Shown here one piece after another: positions 42,806 through 51,233 of a stretch of 64,000 nt of DNA. A program made the position numbers and the translations under genes. Origin of the DNA: Streptomyces lydicus (lineage in GTDB: Bacteria; Actinomycetota; Actinomycetes; Streptomycetales; Streptomycetaceae); assembly GCF_004125265.1 (NCBI RefSeq), contig NZ_RDTE01000003.1, positions 7,936,001 to 8,000,000 of the forward strand, given 5' to 3'. The notes under the pieces were generated by a model. That model was not told the origin of the DNA, searched no databases, and saw only the letters and a list, made by a program, of their open reading frames with translations. The first letter of the stretch is position 1; each line of letters starts with the position of its first letter.

Positions 42806-44332
42806 TCAGTCCTCAACAGGGGCCGGGGCCGGAGCGGGAGCCCGCCGGCGGGCGAGCACGCCCAGAACGAGGTCCACGACCAAGAACGCGGCGAGCGAGA
42901 TGCCGAGCAGTGGCACCGCCCAGCCCACCGCCGCGACGACGAGCGTGAGCGGAACCAGCAGGGGCAGCGGAACCTGCCGCCAGGCGCCCCGGGGGACCGG
43001 CCGCCCGAAGGACAGGGCGCGGTCGCGGGTGGGACGACGCTGCCACCACATCCGGTATCCCCAGAGGATCAGGAAGATCAGCGCCAGGGCGAGCGCGGCC
43101 AGCGCGAGCTGGTTGACGATGCCGAAGAGGGTGCCGGTGTGCAGGTCGATGCCGTAGCGGGTGAGCTTGGCCAGTAGGGGATAGTCGGCGAAGCGCGAGA
43201 CATCGGTGACCTGGCCCGTACCCGGGTCCACCGCCACCGCGTCCTGCTTCTCGGGCCAGCTGCGCTGGACCTGCTTGACGACATAGGCCGTGCCGCTGCC
43301 CGTCGGCAGGTCGATCTCGACGGGGTCGGACAGCCCCTTCGCGCGGGCCGCCCCGAGTACCTTGTCGATGCCCACGTCGGCGGACGCCGATCCGCCCGAC
43401 GCGCCGCCCTTCTCCCCGTCCATCCCCGGCATATCGGGCATCCCCGCCATCCCGTCGGAACCACCGTGGTGGGCGCCGTGGTGGGCATGGTCCTGCGCCA
43501 CCGCCGTGGAGACGGTCGGCGTCGCCTGCCCCAGGGCCTGACGCAGCTCGTCGATGTTCCCTCCGGCGTAGGTGGACCAGGTCAGGCCGGTCGCGGACAG
43601 AAAGAACAGGCCGACCGCCGCCCACACACCCACCGCACCGTGCCATGACAGCGTCCGGCGCCGTCCGGTGGCGGTGCGATCCGGCAGGGTGAGAGCCCGC
43701 ACCTTGCGGTTCGTACGCTTCCGGCCGATCCACAGCGCGAGCCCGCCGCCGGCGACCACCCACAGCCAGCTGGCGGCCAGCTCGCTGTAGAGGCGGCCGT
43801 TCTCGCCCAGATGCAGGTGGCGATGGAGATCGTCGAGCCAGGTGCGCAGCGGCAGCGCACCCGTGGCACCGTACGTCGGCAGTGCTCCCCGGATGCTGCC
43901 GGTGTGCGGATCGACGAAGACGGCGAGCTGGTGCTCCGCGGATACTCCTGGCGCGCCGGCGAGCAGGACGCGCGTGGTGTCGCCCGGCTGCGGCGCCGGG
44001 CGCACGGCGGCGATCGTGCCCTCCGGGTGTGCCTTGCGGGCGGCGGCGACCTGTCGCGACAGCGGCAACGTGTGCTTTCCGGCCGGGACGCGCAACTCGT
44101 GCGCATAGACCACCTTTTCCGCCTGGAACGCCCCGGCGTACAGCAGCCCGGTGACCGCGGTGACCAGGAGAAACGGCGCGATGAGCACACCGGCGTAGAA
44201 GTGCAGCCGCAACATCAGCGGGCGAAGGGCGGACCACCCGGACCGCCGTGCGGCCGCCCGCTGCGCCCCGGAGCCGACGGGGCCCGGGGCGTCGCCGGTA
44301 TGGCCCGGTGCGAGACGTCGTTCAGTGGGCAC
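42806..44332 (-). CDS. PepSY-associated TM protein with a His/Met-rich insert
   Basis: A 508-residue membrane protein of the PepSY-TM (iron-regulated or copper-associated) family. Start GTG 44332 has GGGAG upstream. It has four transmembrane helices: RLHFYAGVLIAPFLLVTAVTGLLYAG near the start, SELAASWLWVVAGGGLALWIG, WHGAVGVWAAVGLFFLSATGLTWST, and late IVNQLALAALALALIFLILWGY. PepSY-type extracellular loops lie between. The second loop contains DHAHHGAHHGGSDGM followed by GMPDMPGMDG, a dense His and Met stretch suited to Cu or Zn binding. Metal handling or respiratory electron transfer at the membrane is the likely role. It converges with the DUF6131 gene. Confidence 0.85.
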   Translation of the reverse strand: MPTERRLAPGHTGDAPGPVGSGAQRAAARRSGWSALRPLMLRLHFYAGVLIAPFLLVTAVTGLLYAGAFQAEKVVYAHELRVPAGKHTLPLSRQVAAARKAHPEGTIAAVRPAPQPGDTTRVLLAGAPGVSAEHQLAVFVDPHTGSIRGALPTYGATGALPLRTWLDDLHRHLHLGENGRLYSELAASWLWVVAGGGLALWIGRKRTNRKVRALTLPDRTATGRRRTLSWHGAVGVWAAVGLFFLSATGLTWSTYAGGNIDELRQALGQATPTVSTAVAQDHAHHGAHHGGSDGMAGMPDMPGMDGEKGGASGGSASADVGIDKVLGAARAKGLSDPVEIDLPTGSGTAYVVKQVQRSWPEKQDAVAVDPGTGQVTDVSRFADYPLLAKLTRYGIDLHTGTLFGIVNQLALAALALALIFLILWGYRMWWQRRPTRDRALSFGRPVPRGAWRQVPLPLLVPLTLVVAAVGWAVPLLGISLAAFLVVDLVLGVLARRRAPAPAPAPVED

Positions 44333-44859
44333 TCGGACGCTCCCAGCTCGAAGGTGAGGTGGCCCGGCCCTCTGCCGTGCCACTCAGGGAGTCGGAGAAC
44401 CGGAGGTCCGAGTTCCGGCGGAGTGGTGTGAGGCGGGCCACAGGGGAGGTCGGCGAGTCTCCCAAGCCCTGGCGAGACGAGGTCCCCCTCCGCGGGGCCG
44501 CGCTGATGCCCGTCGGTCAGTGGCTCCTCGACCTCGTCGAGGGCCCTACCTGTTGAGCGAACAGGCTCTGGCCTACGCCACCCGCAACAGAGGACAGGAA
44601 CGTGCCGGGGTGTGGGCGGCCGCCGCCGTACCTACGGCGGCGGCCCGGAGCCGCAGGCTCGGGTGCCCAGGGGCCGCCCCGACGTGCACCGGGCGTGGAG
44701 AGCCCTGATCCTCACGCCGGGAGAGGCCGGGGCACGGCGGTCGTACTCGCCCTGCACAGGGGCGGCGGCCGAAGCGCCGTACGCCGTCTGCGCGACGCCG
44801 CCGTACCCGGGATTCGGTGGCGTCGACGGGATCCGCCGACGCCGGAGGAACGGTGGCTA
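44333..44859. other. Intergenic region without a convincing gene
   Basis: Over 500 bp between the PepSY start and the cyclophilin stop. Several short frames are open by chance but have no ribosome site or recognisable sequence. A small CTCGAC/GTCGAG hairpin near 44526-44545 is the only structure I see. Because the PepSY gene runs leftward from 44332, part of this must hold its promoter. Confidence 0.4.
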
Positions 44860-45354
44860 CTACGCGACCACGCCGGACTTGGCGATGACGATGTCGGCGC
44901 GGGTGGCGCCGCTGCGGGAGCCCAGGGACTCGATCTTCCTGACGATGTCCATGCCCTCGACGACCTCGCCGAAGACGACGTGCTTGTTGTCGAGCCAGTC
45001 CGTCACGATGGTGGTGATGAAGAACTGCGAGCCGTTGGTGTGCGGGCCCGCGTTGGCCATCGACAGCTGGCCGGGCTTGGTGTGCTTGAGCTGGAAGTTC
45101 TCGTCCTGGAACTTCTCGCCGTAGATGCTCTTGCCGCCGGTCCCGTTGCCGGCGGTGAAGTCGCCACCCTGGAGCATGAAGTCGGGGATGACGCGGTGGA
45201 AGCCGGATCCTTCGTAGCCGAAGCCGTGCTCGCCGGTGGCCAGCTCACGGAAATTCTTCGCGGTCTTGGGGACCACGTCGTCGAACAGGGTGAAGACGAT
45301 CCGCCCGGCGGGGGCGCCATCGATGGTGATGTCGAAAAATACGTTGTCAGTCAT
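44860..45354 (-). CDS. Cyclophilin-type peptidyl-prolyl cis-trans isomerase
   Basis: A 164-residue cytosolic cyclophilin without signal peptide. The active-site region reads GFHRVIPDFMLQGGDFTAGNGTGG (catalytic Arg, Phe and Gln) and PGQLSMANAGPHTNGSQFFIT, with the final WLDNKHVVFGEVVEGMDIV. It catalyses proline isomerisation during protein folding. The tag-like ENFQLKHTKPGQLSMANA is normal for the family. Start ATG 45354 gives MTDNVFFDITIDG. It is probably monocistronic. Confidence 0.95.
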   Translation of the reverse strand: MTDNVFFDITIDGAPAGRIVFTLFDDVVPKTAKNFRELATGEHGFGYEGSGFHRVIPDFMLQGGDFTAGNGTGGKSIYGEKFQDENFQLKHTKPGQLSMANAGPHTNGSQFFITTIVTDWLDNKHVVFGEVVEGMDIVRKIESLGSRSGATRADIVIAKSGVVA

Positions 45355-46096
45355 GACGGCATCCTTACATCCGCCCCCGCCAGGGCGAGGCGCGGCCCCC
45401 GGCGCCCGCCGCGACGGAGTCCGTGTAAGGGACTCGCCCCCGGCTATGGGGAGCCCGGACCGTCCGGAGCCAACTCGCGGCTCAGGTGGCACCGCTGTGG
45501 CGCGAACCGCGAGTCGATCATGTGGGGGAGCGCCGTGAGCCACGCCGTGTCGTGTACGCGGATTTCCCCGCACAGGCACGAGTCACCGAGCGGGCACTCG
45601 GAAGGTACCGCGAGTCACACACGACGGACATGGACGCCTTCCGCCGGGAAATCGACAAGCTCGACCATCTCGGAGTGCACGTCATCCGGACGACGCCTCG
45701 GCGAGCGAAGCTCCGGCGCTCTGACGGTGAGGGGCGGCAGGCTGACGGGTAAGGGTGAACCGTACAAACTACCCACGGATCACGCCCTCATCCGCGCAGC
45801 CGGCACGCACGGAAGCGCGTGCGGCGAGGCGGCCGCCGAAAGCCCGGACGGTGCCCCCGGAATGAGCCAGGGCAGGCGGCCGTACCGGTCGCCGCACCCT
45901 CTTCACTCCCGGGTCCACTACGAATGCGCCGTTCACCACCAGCTGCCGTATGGTGGCGCGGCTCCAATTTCGGTCGCCGGTGCGGGGGTGCACTCTTTCT
46001 GCTGAAGGCCCATATCTCTGGGCTTGGCGCAGCAGGAAATCAGCAAATCCTTCTCTGGAATCGGGCGCGCCGTGCGCCCGTGAAGGAAGGACGGCT
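45355..46096. other. Long intergenic region, possible gene remnant
   Basis: This 742-bp gap has no clear intact gene. A rightward frame within 45500-45752 contains a short stretch (MDAFRREIDKLDHLGVHVI) with protein-like character, but no ribosome site and no continuing domain, so it may be a decayed fragment. The last 80 bp include the promoter and the GAAGGAAGG site for the secreted triple-repeat protein. Confidence 0.35.
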
Positions 46097-46579
46097 ATGC
46101 GACGCATCCTCGTCGGCACCTGCGCTGCACTCGCTGCTCTGGGAATCGGACTGGCCGGCCCGGCCGTTGCCGCTCCGGTACCGGTGACCGCGCTCAACTG
46201 CGATGGCGACACCTACAAGTGCACAGCCAACCTCCGCTTCGGTGACAACAATTGGAAGGCCAGCTGGGGCGCGACCATCTACCACCAGACACTCCGCTCC
46301 GCCTACCGTGCGCCGGTACCGGTAACGGGCCTCAACTGCGACGGCGACACCGGCAAGTGCACCGCCAATTTGCAGTTCGGCGACGGGAACTGGCGCGCAA
46401 GCTGGTCCGCCGACATCTTCCACCAGGCGCTCCGGTCTCCTCAGAGCGCACGGCTTGCCGCTCCCGTACCGGCGAACAGCCTGACCTGTGACGGCGACAC
46501 CGGCCGCTGTTCCGTCAACCTCCAGTTCGGCGACGGGAACTGGAAGGCCAACTGGGCCGCGACCATCTACCACCAGTAG
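46097..46579 (+). CDS. Secreted protein made of three two-cysteine repeats
   Basis: A 160-residue precursor. ATG 46097 has GAAGGAAGG directly upstream. After a short signal peptide (AALAALGIGLAGPAVA) come three copies of a roughly 46-50-residue unit with the core APVPVTxLNCDGDTxKC, then TANLxFGDxNWxASWxATIYHQ. Each unit has two cysteines, 6 residues apart, and three conserved Trp/His positions. Repeats 1 and 2 are nearly identical in their first half; repeat 3 starts APVPANSLTC. I do not recognise the family. Repeat size, paired Cys and aromatic richness suggest a small binding module such as a lectin, used three times. A terminator follows. Confidence 0.82.
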   Translation: MRRILVGTCAALAALGIGLAGPAVAAPVPVTALNCDGDTYKCTANLRFGDNNWKASWGATIYHQTLRSAYRAPVPVTGLNCDGDTGKCTANLQFGDGNWRASWSADIFHQALRSPQSARLAAPVPANSLTCDGDTGRCSVNLQFGDGNWKANWAATIYHQ

Positions 46580-46581
46580 CC

Positions 46582-46611
46582 GTTCGCCCCCCTCGGCCGA
46601 CGGGGGCGAAC
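46582..46611 (+). terminator. Terminator after the triple-repeat protein
   Basis: Perfect 10-bp arms GTTCGCCCCC / GGGGGCGAAC with a 10-nt loop begin 2 nt after the stop codon. Confidence 0.8.
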
Positions 46612-46680
46612 AACGGAAAAGCGAACAACGGAAAGAACAACGGAAACGGAAAGCGAGCAACGGAAGTAGAAAGTGAGCAA
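46608..46680. repeat. Purine-rich GAACAACGGAAA repeats
   Basis: Three clear copies of GAACAACGGAAA followed by two degenerate ones form an A-rich tract, unusual in this GC-rich DNA, immediately after the terminator. Confidence 0.65.
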
Positions 46681-47030
46681 GGGGAACGGCGCCCGGGGGC
46701 GAGCGGTATGTGTCCCTGGGCGCCGCCCCTGCCGGACGAAGAGGATCGCCCGGCAAGGAACCCCCGCGCGTACGCCGCGCGGCTCGCGAAACGGTCCTGT
46801 GGAATACCCGCGCACGCCGGGCGGCGAACCGGGAGTCACGCTCATTTACCTATTGTCATGGTGATTGCCGAACGCGTCATTGCTGACACGCACACGCCTT
46901 CTTTCGAACGGCCGGGAACCCTACCGTCGCATGCACCCAACATTCGACGACGGCAACTCCCGCTCCCATCAACCCAGTTCACGAATGGACTCGTGAAAGG
47001 GAGGGAGCGGCGGCTGCCCAGGGAGAAGTC
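46681..47030. other. Intergenic region before the IPT protein
   Basis: No gene seen. The stretch around 46845-46905 is AT-richer and holds TTGTCATGG and TTGCTGACACG, so a promoter for the IPT gene is likely there. The GGGAGGGAG purine run at about 46999-47007 lies 24 nt upstream of the IPT start, and a closer GGGAGAAG run serves as its ribosome site. Confidence 0.4.
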
Positions 47031-48140
47031 ATGTCCGCAGTCATACAGCAGCAAGAAGGTCCGCAGTCCCCTGGCCCCTGGCCCGGTGGGGACGGCGGAA
47101 ACTGGCCCAGATACCCGAGGCTCTACGAAGCCGTTCCGGACTCGGGGCCGACCTCCGGAGGAAATACCGTCCTGCTCACCGGGGCGGGTCTGCAGGGGAC
47201 GAGTCAGGTCACCTTCGGTGGCATCCCCGCCACCCTTGTCACCCAGGACCCTCCCGGCGGCTCGGTCACCGTCATCGCGCCCCCGCACACAGCGGGAACG
47301 GTCCAGGTCATCGCCACCACACCGCGAGGCAACACCAACTCGGTGAGCTACACCTACACCGTCGTTTCCCCCAGCGGTCCGACGGTCACCGCTCTGGTGC
47401 CCAACAGCGGGTCCACCACCGGCGGTACCGCGTTCGCCCTCATCGGCACCAACCTCACCGGCGCAACGGTCACCTTCAACGGCCTGCCGGCCACCGGAAT
47501 ATCCATCAACCCCACGGGAACGGTGCTCACCGGCGTCACGCCGCCCGGCCCCGCCGGCAATGTCCCGGTCGTCGTCACCACCCCGGCCGGGAGCACCACG
47601 GTCGCCGGTGGATACACCTATACGGCACCCCCGCCCGTGGTCACCTTGCTGTCCCCGTCGTCGGGCAGTGCTGGGGGTGGTACGGCGTTCGTGATCACGG
47701 GGAGCAGTCTGAGTGGTGCGGTGGTGACGTTCAACGGGGTTGTGGCGACGGGGGTTTCGGTCAATGCGTCGGGTACGGCGCTGGTCGGCTTCACTCCGGC
47801 CGGTTCGCTCGGCAACGTTCCGGTCGTCGTCACCACACCGACGGGCAGCACCACGGTCGCCGGTGGGTACACCTACACGGCCCCGCCGCTGCCTGTGGTG
47901 ACGTCGCTGTCGCCATCGTCGGGCAGTGCTGGGGGTGGTACGGCGTTCGTGATCGCGGGGAGCGGTTTGAGTGGTGCGGTGGTGACGTTCAACGGGGTTG
48001 CGGCGACGGGGGTTTCGGTCAATGCGTCGGGTACGGCGCTGGTCGGCTTCACTCCGGCCGGTTCGCTCGGCAACGTTCCCGTCGTCGTCACCACACCGGG
48101 CGGCAGCACGACCGTCGCCGGCGGATACACCTACGTGTGA
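47031..48140 (+). CDS. IPT/TIG repeat protein, four repeats
   Basis: A 369-residue protein without signal peptide or anchor. After MSAVIQQQEGPQSPGP it consists of four IPT/TIG immunoglobulin-like repeats of about 85 residues, each following the scheme P-x-S-G-x-x-x-G-G-T-x-x-x-x-x-G-x-x-L-x-G-A-x-V-x-F-G ending VVVTTPxGSTTVAGGYTY. Repeats 3 and 4 are nearly identical at the DNA level, implying recent duplication. IPT domains usually bind sugars, proteins or DNA or act as spacers. Without a signal sequence its location is unclear. A second IPT protein follows 480 bp downstream. Confidence 0.88.
   Translation: MSAVIQQQEGPQSPGPWPGGDGGNWPRYPRLYEAVPDSGPTSGGNTVLLTGAGLQGTSQVTFGGIPATLVTQDPPGGSVTVIAPPHTAGTVQVIATTPRGNTNSVSYTYTVVSPSGPTVTALVPNSGSTTGGTAFALIGTNLTGATVTFNGLPATGISINPTGTVLTGVTPPGPAGNVPVVVTTPAGSTTVAGGYTYTAPPPVVTLLSPSSGSAGGGTAFVITGSSLSGAVVTFNGVVATGVSVNASGTALVGFTPAGSLGNVPVVVTTPTGSTTVAGGYTYTAPPLPVVTSLSPSSGSAGGGTAFVIAGSGLSGAVVTFNGVAATGVSVNASGTALVGFTPAGSLGNVPVVVTTPGGSTTVAGGYTYV
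47639..48136 (+). repeat. Near-identical ~258-bp duplication inside the IPT gene
   Basis: Repeat A (about 47639-47880) and repeat B (about 47898-48136) differ at only a few positions, many silent. They code IPT repeats 3 and 4. Such identity suggests recent unequal crossing over and possible copy-number variation. Confidence 0.8.
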
Positions 48141-48150
48141 GCAGTCGCCC

Positions 48151-48275
48151 CTGCACCGATCCTGCCTGCACCGGTCCTGCCTGCACCGGTCCGCCCGGAG
48201 CGAGGGCGGCGCGGGGTGCGGTTGTCCGGGGGCCGGTTGTGCCGCCATCCGTCGAGCGGTCATCCGTCGAGCGGT
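48151..48275. repeat. Short tandem repeats after the IPT gene
   Basis: Three 15-bp units CTGCACCGGTCCTGC at 48151-48195, and two 15-bp units CATCCGTCGAGCGGT at 48246-48275. Further diverged GACGTCACGAAGG-like copies follow at about 48342-48425. The whole 481-bp gap to the next gene holds no coding sequence that I can support. Confidence 0.7.
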
Positions 48276-48303
48276 GATGCGGCACTCCCACCGGTTGCCC
48301 CGT

Positions 48304-48336
48304 CCTGCCGCCGGCTCGTCAGGAGCCGGCGGCAGG
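48304..48336 (+). terminator. Terminator downstream of the first IPT gene
   Basis: A perfect 14-bp stem (CCTGCCGCCGGCTC) with a 5-nt GTCAG loop, about 165 bp after the stop and between the two IPT genes. Confidence 0.8.
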
Positions 48337-48621
48337 GTGCCACGAACGGGACGTCACGAAGGGGACGTCAGGAGCAGGGCATCACAAGCGAGTTGCCAGG
48401 AAGAGGGCGTCACGAACGGCACACGCAATGGCGGCACGGCGGCCACACGGCAGCCAGTCGGCGGGGGCCCGCCGACTGGCATCCGCTCAGCGCTCCCGGC
48501 TGCGCCATCCGGGTGAAGCGGAAGATGCCGTATCGCCCTGGATCGTATTTCCTGCGTAACTGGTAGACGACGGACAACGGTCGTTTCAAGGGTTTCGCCG
48601 ACGCAGAGGTGGGGCGGGGAC

Positions 48622-49356
48622 ATGCCGATCAATCCGGACCAAGGGTCGACCGGTGGTGGGGCCACGGTGACCTTCACCGGCACCGGGCTCGCAGGCGCCA
48701 CCGCGGTGCGCTTCGGGAGCAAGTCGGCCGCCATCACGGCCAATACACCCACATCCGTGTCGGTGGTCGCCCCCTCGGGGGCCGGAGTGGTCGATGCCAC
48801 GGTGAGCACACCGGGAGGCACCAGCAACCCGGAGCCCTTCTACTACCTCCCCCCGCCCGTCATCGTCGCCTTCGCGCCGTCATCCGGGCCCGTCGCGGGA
48901 GGCGAGACGGTTACCGTCACCGGGCGCGGCCTCGCCACCACCACCTCGGTCGCGTTCGGCGCAACGCAGGTGACGCCGACGGTGGTGTCCGACAGTCAAC
49001 TGACCGTCGTGAGTCCGGCCCACGCGGCCGGTGCCGTGTCTTTGGTCGCCACGGCCCGTGGCGGTACCGCCACCGCCTCCGAGACCTTCGGCTTCGTGGG
49101 CCCGCCGACCGCCACCGGCTTCAGCCCGCTGACCGGTCTCCCCGCGGGCGGCACACTGGTCGGCATCACCGGCACTCAGCTGTTGACGACCACCGGCGTG
49201 ACCTTCGGCGGTGTCCCCGCCACGTTCGCCGTCCTGTCCGGCACCGAAGTCGCCGCCATCGCTCCCGCCCATTCCCTGGGCGCGGTCACCATCACGGTCA
49301 CCACTACGGGCGGCTCCGCCACCGCGCCCGGGGTGTTCCTCTATCTGATCGGTTGA
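48622..49356 (+). CDS. IPT/TIG repeat protein, three repeats
   Basis: A 244-residue protein of three IPT/TIG repeats beginning MPINPDQGSTGGGATVTFTG, then APSSGPVAGGETVTVTGRGL and SPLTGLPAGGTLVGITGTQL, each ending near a TxGGTAxA-type strand. GGGGCGGGGAC lies upstream of ATG 48622. It has no signal peptide. Its repeats are more diverged from one another than those of the neighbouring IPT protein. The pair probably arose by gene duplication and may act together. Confidence 0.85.
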   Translation: MPINPDQGSTGGGATVTFTGTGLAGATAVRFGSKSAAITANTPTSVSVVAPSGAGVVDATVSTPGGTSNPEPFYYLPPPVIVAFAPSSGPVAGGETVTVTGRGLATTTSVAFGATQVTPTVVSDSQLTVVSPAHAAGAVSLVATARGGTATASETFGFVGPPTATGFSPLTGLPAGGTLVGITGTQLLTTTGVTFGGVPATFAVLSGTEVAAIAPAHSLGAVTITVTTTGGSATAPGVFLYLIG

Positions 49357-50020
49357 CGGGTGGTGCTGCGCACTCCGCACCTCGACTGTCCACCGGAGGG
49401 TTCCCCCGCCTGGCATGAGCGTCCTGCTTCAACTATTGCCGGTAGGGGCAGGATTGTGGATCTGCACGCCACGGGATGGGGGTTCTGCGAGCCACCCGAC
49501 GGAAATCCGGGGCGCGCAGCGCGACAGGGGCCGGCAGGAGACACCCCTGGCGGTACGCGGCATCCCGCCGCATCGGTCCCTTGGCGTACCCGGACCTCGT
49601 AGCGATCTCCGACCTGTCGCTTCCCGTCATCGGGCCTGTGCGCATTGTCGTGTCTGCGCGGCGCCGGCCCGGCCCCGGCCCATACGTCCGGCGCCACGGA
49701 ACTCCACACGCCCGACCTGGTTTCGCCCCAGCTCAGGGCCCTCAGGGCTCTTTCCATGGCTCCTGAAAGAGGCCAAGGACCCTCCGTCGGCCCGTCGGGG
49801 AGCGGCCCCGGACGCGCGCCCATTTGCCATGGGAGGATATGTGTGCCCACGCGGCTCAGAAGGGGATATGGCCAGCTGAATTGGAACAATTCGACAACCC
49901 ACCGAGGGCAGCGCAACATGTGGTTGTGGGAGGTGCACAGATGATTGCGAACCTCGAACATCGGGGGCACGGCCAGTCGGCTTACGTCGCACCCGACGTC
50001 CCCCTCCGCGATCAAAAGCC
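49357..50020. other. Long intergenic region upstream of the SARP gene
   Basis: About 660 bp of lower-GC DNA. No intact gene of normal size is visible. One small frame (49839-50024) overlaps the SARP start and is listed separately. The composition shift suggests recently acquired or non-coding DNA; it should hold the SARP promoter. Confidence 0.4.
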
Positions 50021-50024
50021 ATGA
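49839..50024 (+). CDS. Possible small protein overlapping the SARP start
   Basis: A 61-residue frame from ATG 49839 that ends in TGA overlapping the SARP ATG (ATGA, 50021-50024), the layout of translationally coupled genes. GGGAGG at 49831-49836 is too close to ATG 49839 for ideal initiation, so the true start may differ (TTG 49824 is in frame). The sequence (MCAHAAQKGIWPAELEQ..., ending VPLRDQKP) has no recognisable domain and only moderate third-position GC. Low-confidence call. Confidence 0.25.
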   Translation: MCAHAAQKGIWPAELEQFDNPPRAAQHVVVGGAQMIANLEHRGHGQSAYVAPDVPLRDQKP

Positions 50025-50791
50025 GCTCAGATGACCTGATCTTTTCCTGGCCACCCGCGAGCAGCCGGCCAACCGTGCACATCGCCCTTCTCGGCGGTTT
50101 CGACCTTGTAGTGAACGACGTGCCGGTGACGGTGCCCGTCGGCTCGAAGCGGCTGCTGGCGTTCATTGCGCTCAACGGCCGTGCCGCTGCCCCTCGCTCC
50201 CTGGTTGCGGGGAGCCTGTGGCCCGAGGCATGCGAACAGAGCGCGTACGCGAACCTGCGGTCGGCGCTGTCACGCCTGCGTGGCATCGGCAGGAAGGCCC
50301 TGGATGTCTGCCCTACCGAGGTGCGGCTCGCGCGCAAGGTCACCGTTGACCTGCACCATGCCCGGTCGCTCGCCCAGCGCATACTTGACCCCGGTGTCCC
50401 GGCCGAGGACCTCAATATCAACGCGGCCACCGTCGACCAGCTCACCGACGACCTGCTGCCCGGCTGGTACGACGAGTGGGCCCTGCGTGAGGCCGAGCAA
50501 TGGCAGCAGCTCCGACTCCACGCCCTGGAGGCGCTGGCGGGAGCGTTCATCGACACGAAACAGTTCGCCGGGGCGGTGGCGGCCGCCCACGCAGCCGTAC
50601 AGGCGAATCCACTGCGGGAGAGCAGTCAGGCTTCGCTGATCCGCGCCCACCTGGCGGAGGGTAACCCGTCCGAGGCGTTGGACGAATTCGAACGCTATAC
50701 ACACCGTCTTCGCGACGAGCTCGGACTGCGTCCCACGCCGCGGCTGTGCCACCTGGTGGACGGCCTGCAGAGGCCGGGTTCCGGCTGGTGA
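50021..50791 (+). CDS. AfsR/SARP family transcriptional regulator
   Basis: A 256-residue SARP-size activator. The N-terminal OmpR-like winged helix reads VHIALLGGFDLVVNDVPVTVPVG then KRLLAFIALNGRAAAPRSLVAGSLWPE and SAYANLRSALSRLRG. The C-terminal BTAD helical domain contains LLPGWYDEWALREAEQWQQLRLHALEALAG and PLRESSQASLIRAHLAEGNPSEALDEFERY. SARPs activate secondary-metabolite clusters by binding heptameric direct repeats near promoters. No biosynthetic cluster lies in this window, so its targets are elsewhere or are the nearby secreted and IPT genes. There is no TTA codon. Confidence 0.9.
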   Translation: MSSDDLIFSWPPASSRPTVHIALLGGFDLVVNDVPVTVPVGSKRLLAFIALNGRAAAPRSLVAGSLWPEACEQSAYANLRSALSRLRGIGRKALDVCPTEVRLARKVTVDLHHARSLAQRILDPGVPAEDLNINAATVDQLTDDLLPGWYDEWALREAEQWQQLRLHALEALAGAFIDTKQFAGAVAAAHAAVQANPLRESSQASLIRAHLAEGNPSEALDEFERYTHRLRDELGLRPTPRLCHLVDGLQRPGSGW

Positions 50792-50861
50792 CCACGGACC
50801 GGTAGCCGCGGCCCGGTAGCCGCGGCCCGGTGGCCACGGTCCGGTGGCCACGGCCTGGTGA
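50792..50861. repeat. Five 14-bp repeats directly after the SARP stop
   Basis: Five units of a CCRCGGNCCGGTRG motif start on the base after the SARP stop codon. The GGTAG/GGTGG ends suggest growth from the gene's own 3' sequence (CCGGCTGGTGA). Confidence 0.75.
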
Positions 50862-50910
50862 TACCGGCCGCGGTCACCTCCGGCTGGTGACTCTCCGTGG
50901 CTGCGGAGCC

Positions 50911-50956
50911 AGGGGGATCTCGGAGGCCCCGACCCGGGGCCCTCCGAGATCCCCCT
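50911..50956 (+). terminator. Long terminator-like hairpin
   Basis: A roughly 20-bp stem (GGGGGATCTCGGAGG plus CCCCG arms, one bulged base) with a short loop, 120 bp after the SARP stop. Confidence 0.75.
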
Positions 50957-50990
50957 CTCAAGTGCCCTCCACGCCGCTCAAGGTGCCGCC

Positions 50991-51020
50991 AGGCCAGGCC
51001 AGGCCAGGCCAGGCCAGGCC
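50991..51020. repeat. (AGGCC)6 microsatellite
   Basis: Six perfect AGGCC units in a row, in the 442-bp gap between the SARP gene and the DUF5819 gene. The gap also has an AT-rich patch at about 51110-51160 that probably carries the promoter for the DUF5819-HTTM operon. Confidence 0.8.
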
Positions 51021-51233
51021 GTGCAACGTGCCGCCGGGCCAGGCCGTTCAACGCGCCTCTCCGTCGTAAGCGGTCGCTGCGCAGGGGTACGCCCCGTCAA
51101 CCATTCAGCTCAATAGAGTGTTTGTGCGGCAATGTGCGCATTTATTCTCATTCAGACGCGGTGATCCGATGAAAGACCAGGTGATCCGCCGGTGAATCCG
51201 CCGAATGTCGGGACCTGCGACCGAGGGAGCATT

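Noticed and set aside
45486..45752. An 88-codon rightward frame in the long gap before the triple-repeat protein
   Set aside because: No ribosome site, no recognised domain, and the surrounding frames look random; at most a decayed remnant.
16817..50791. A secondary-metabolite gene cluster implied by two LAL regulators and a SARP
   Set aside because: No PKS, NRPS, terpene, siderophore or RiPP-modifying enzymes are visible in the window; regulators alone do not prove a cluster.
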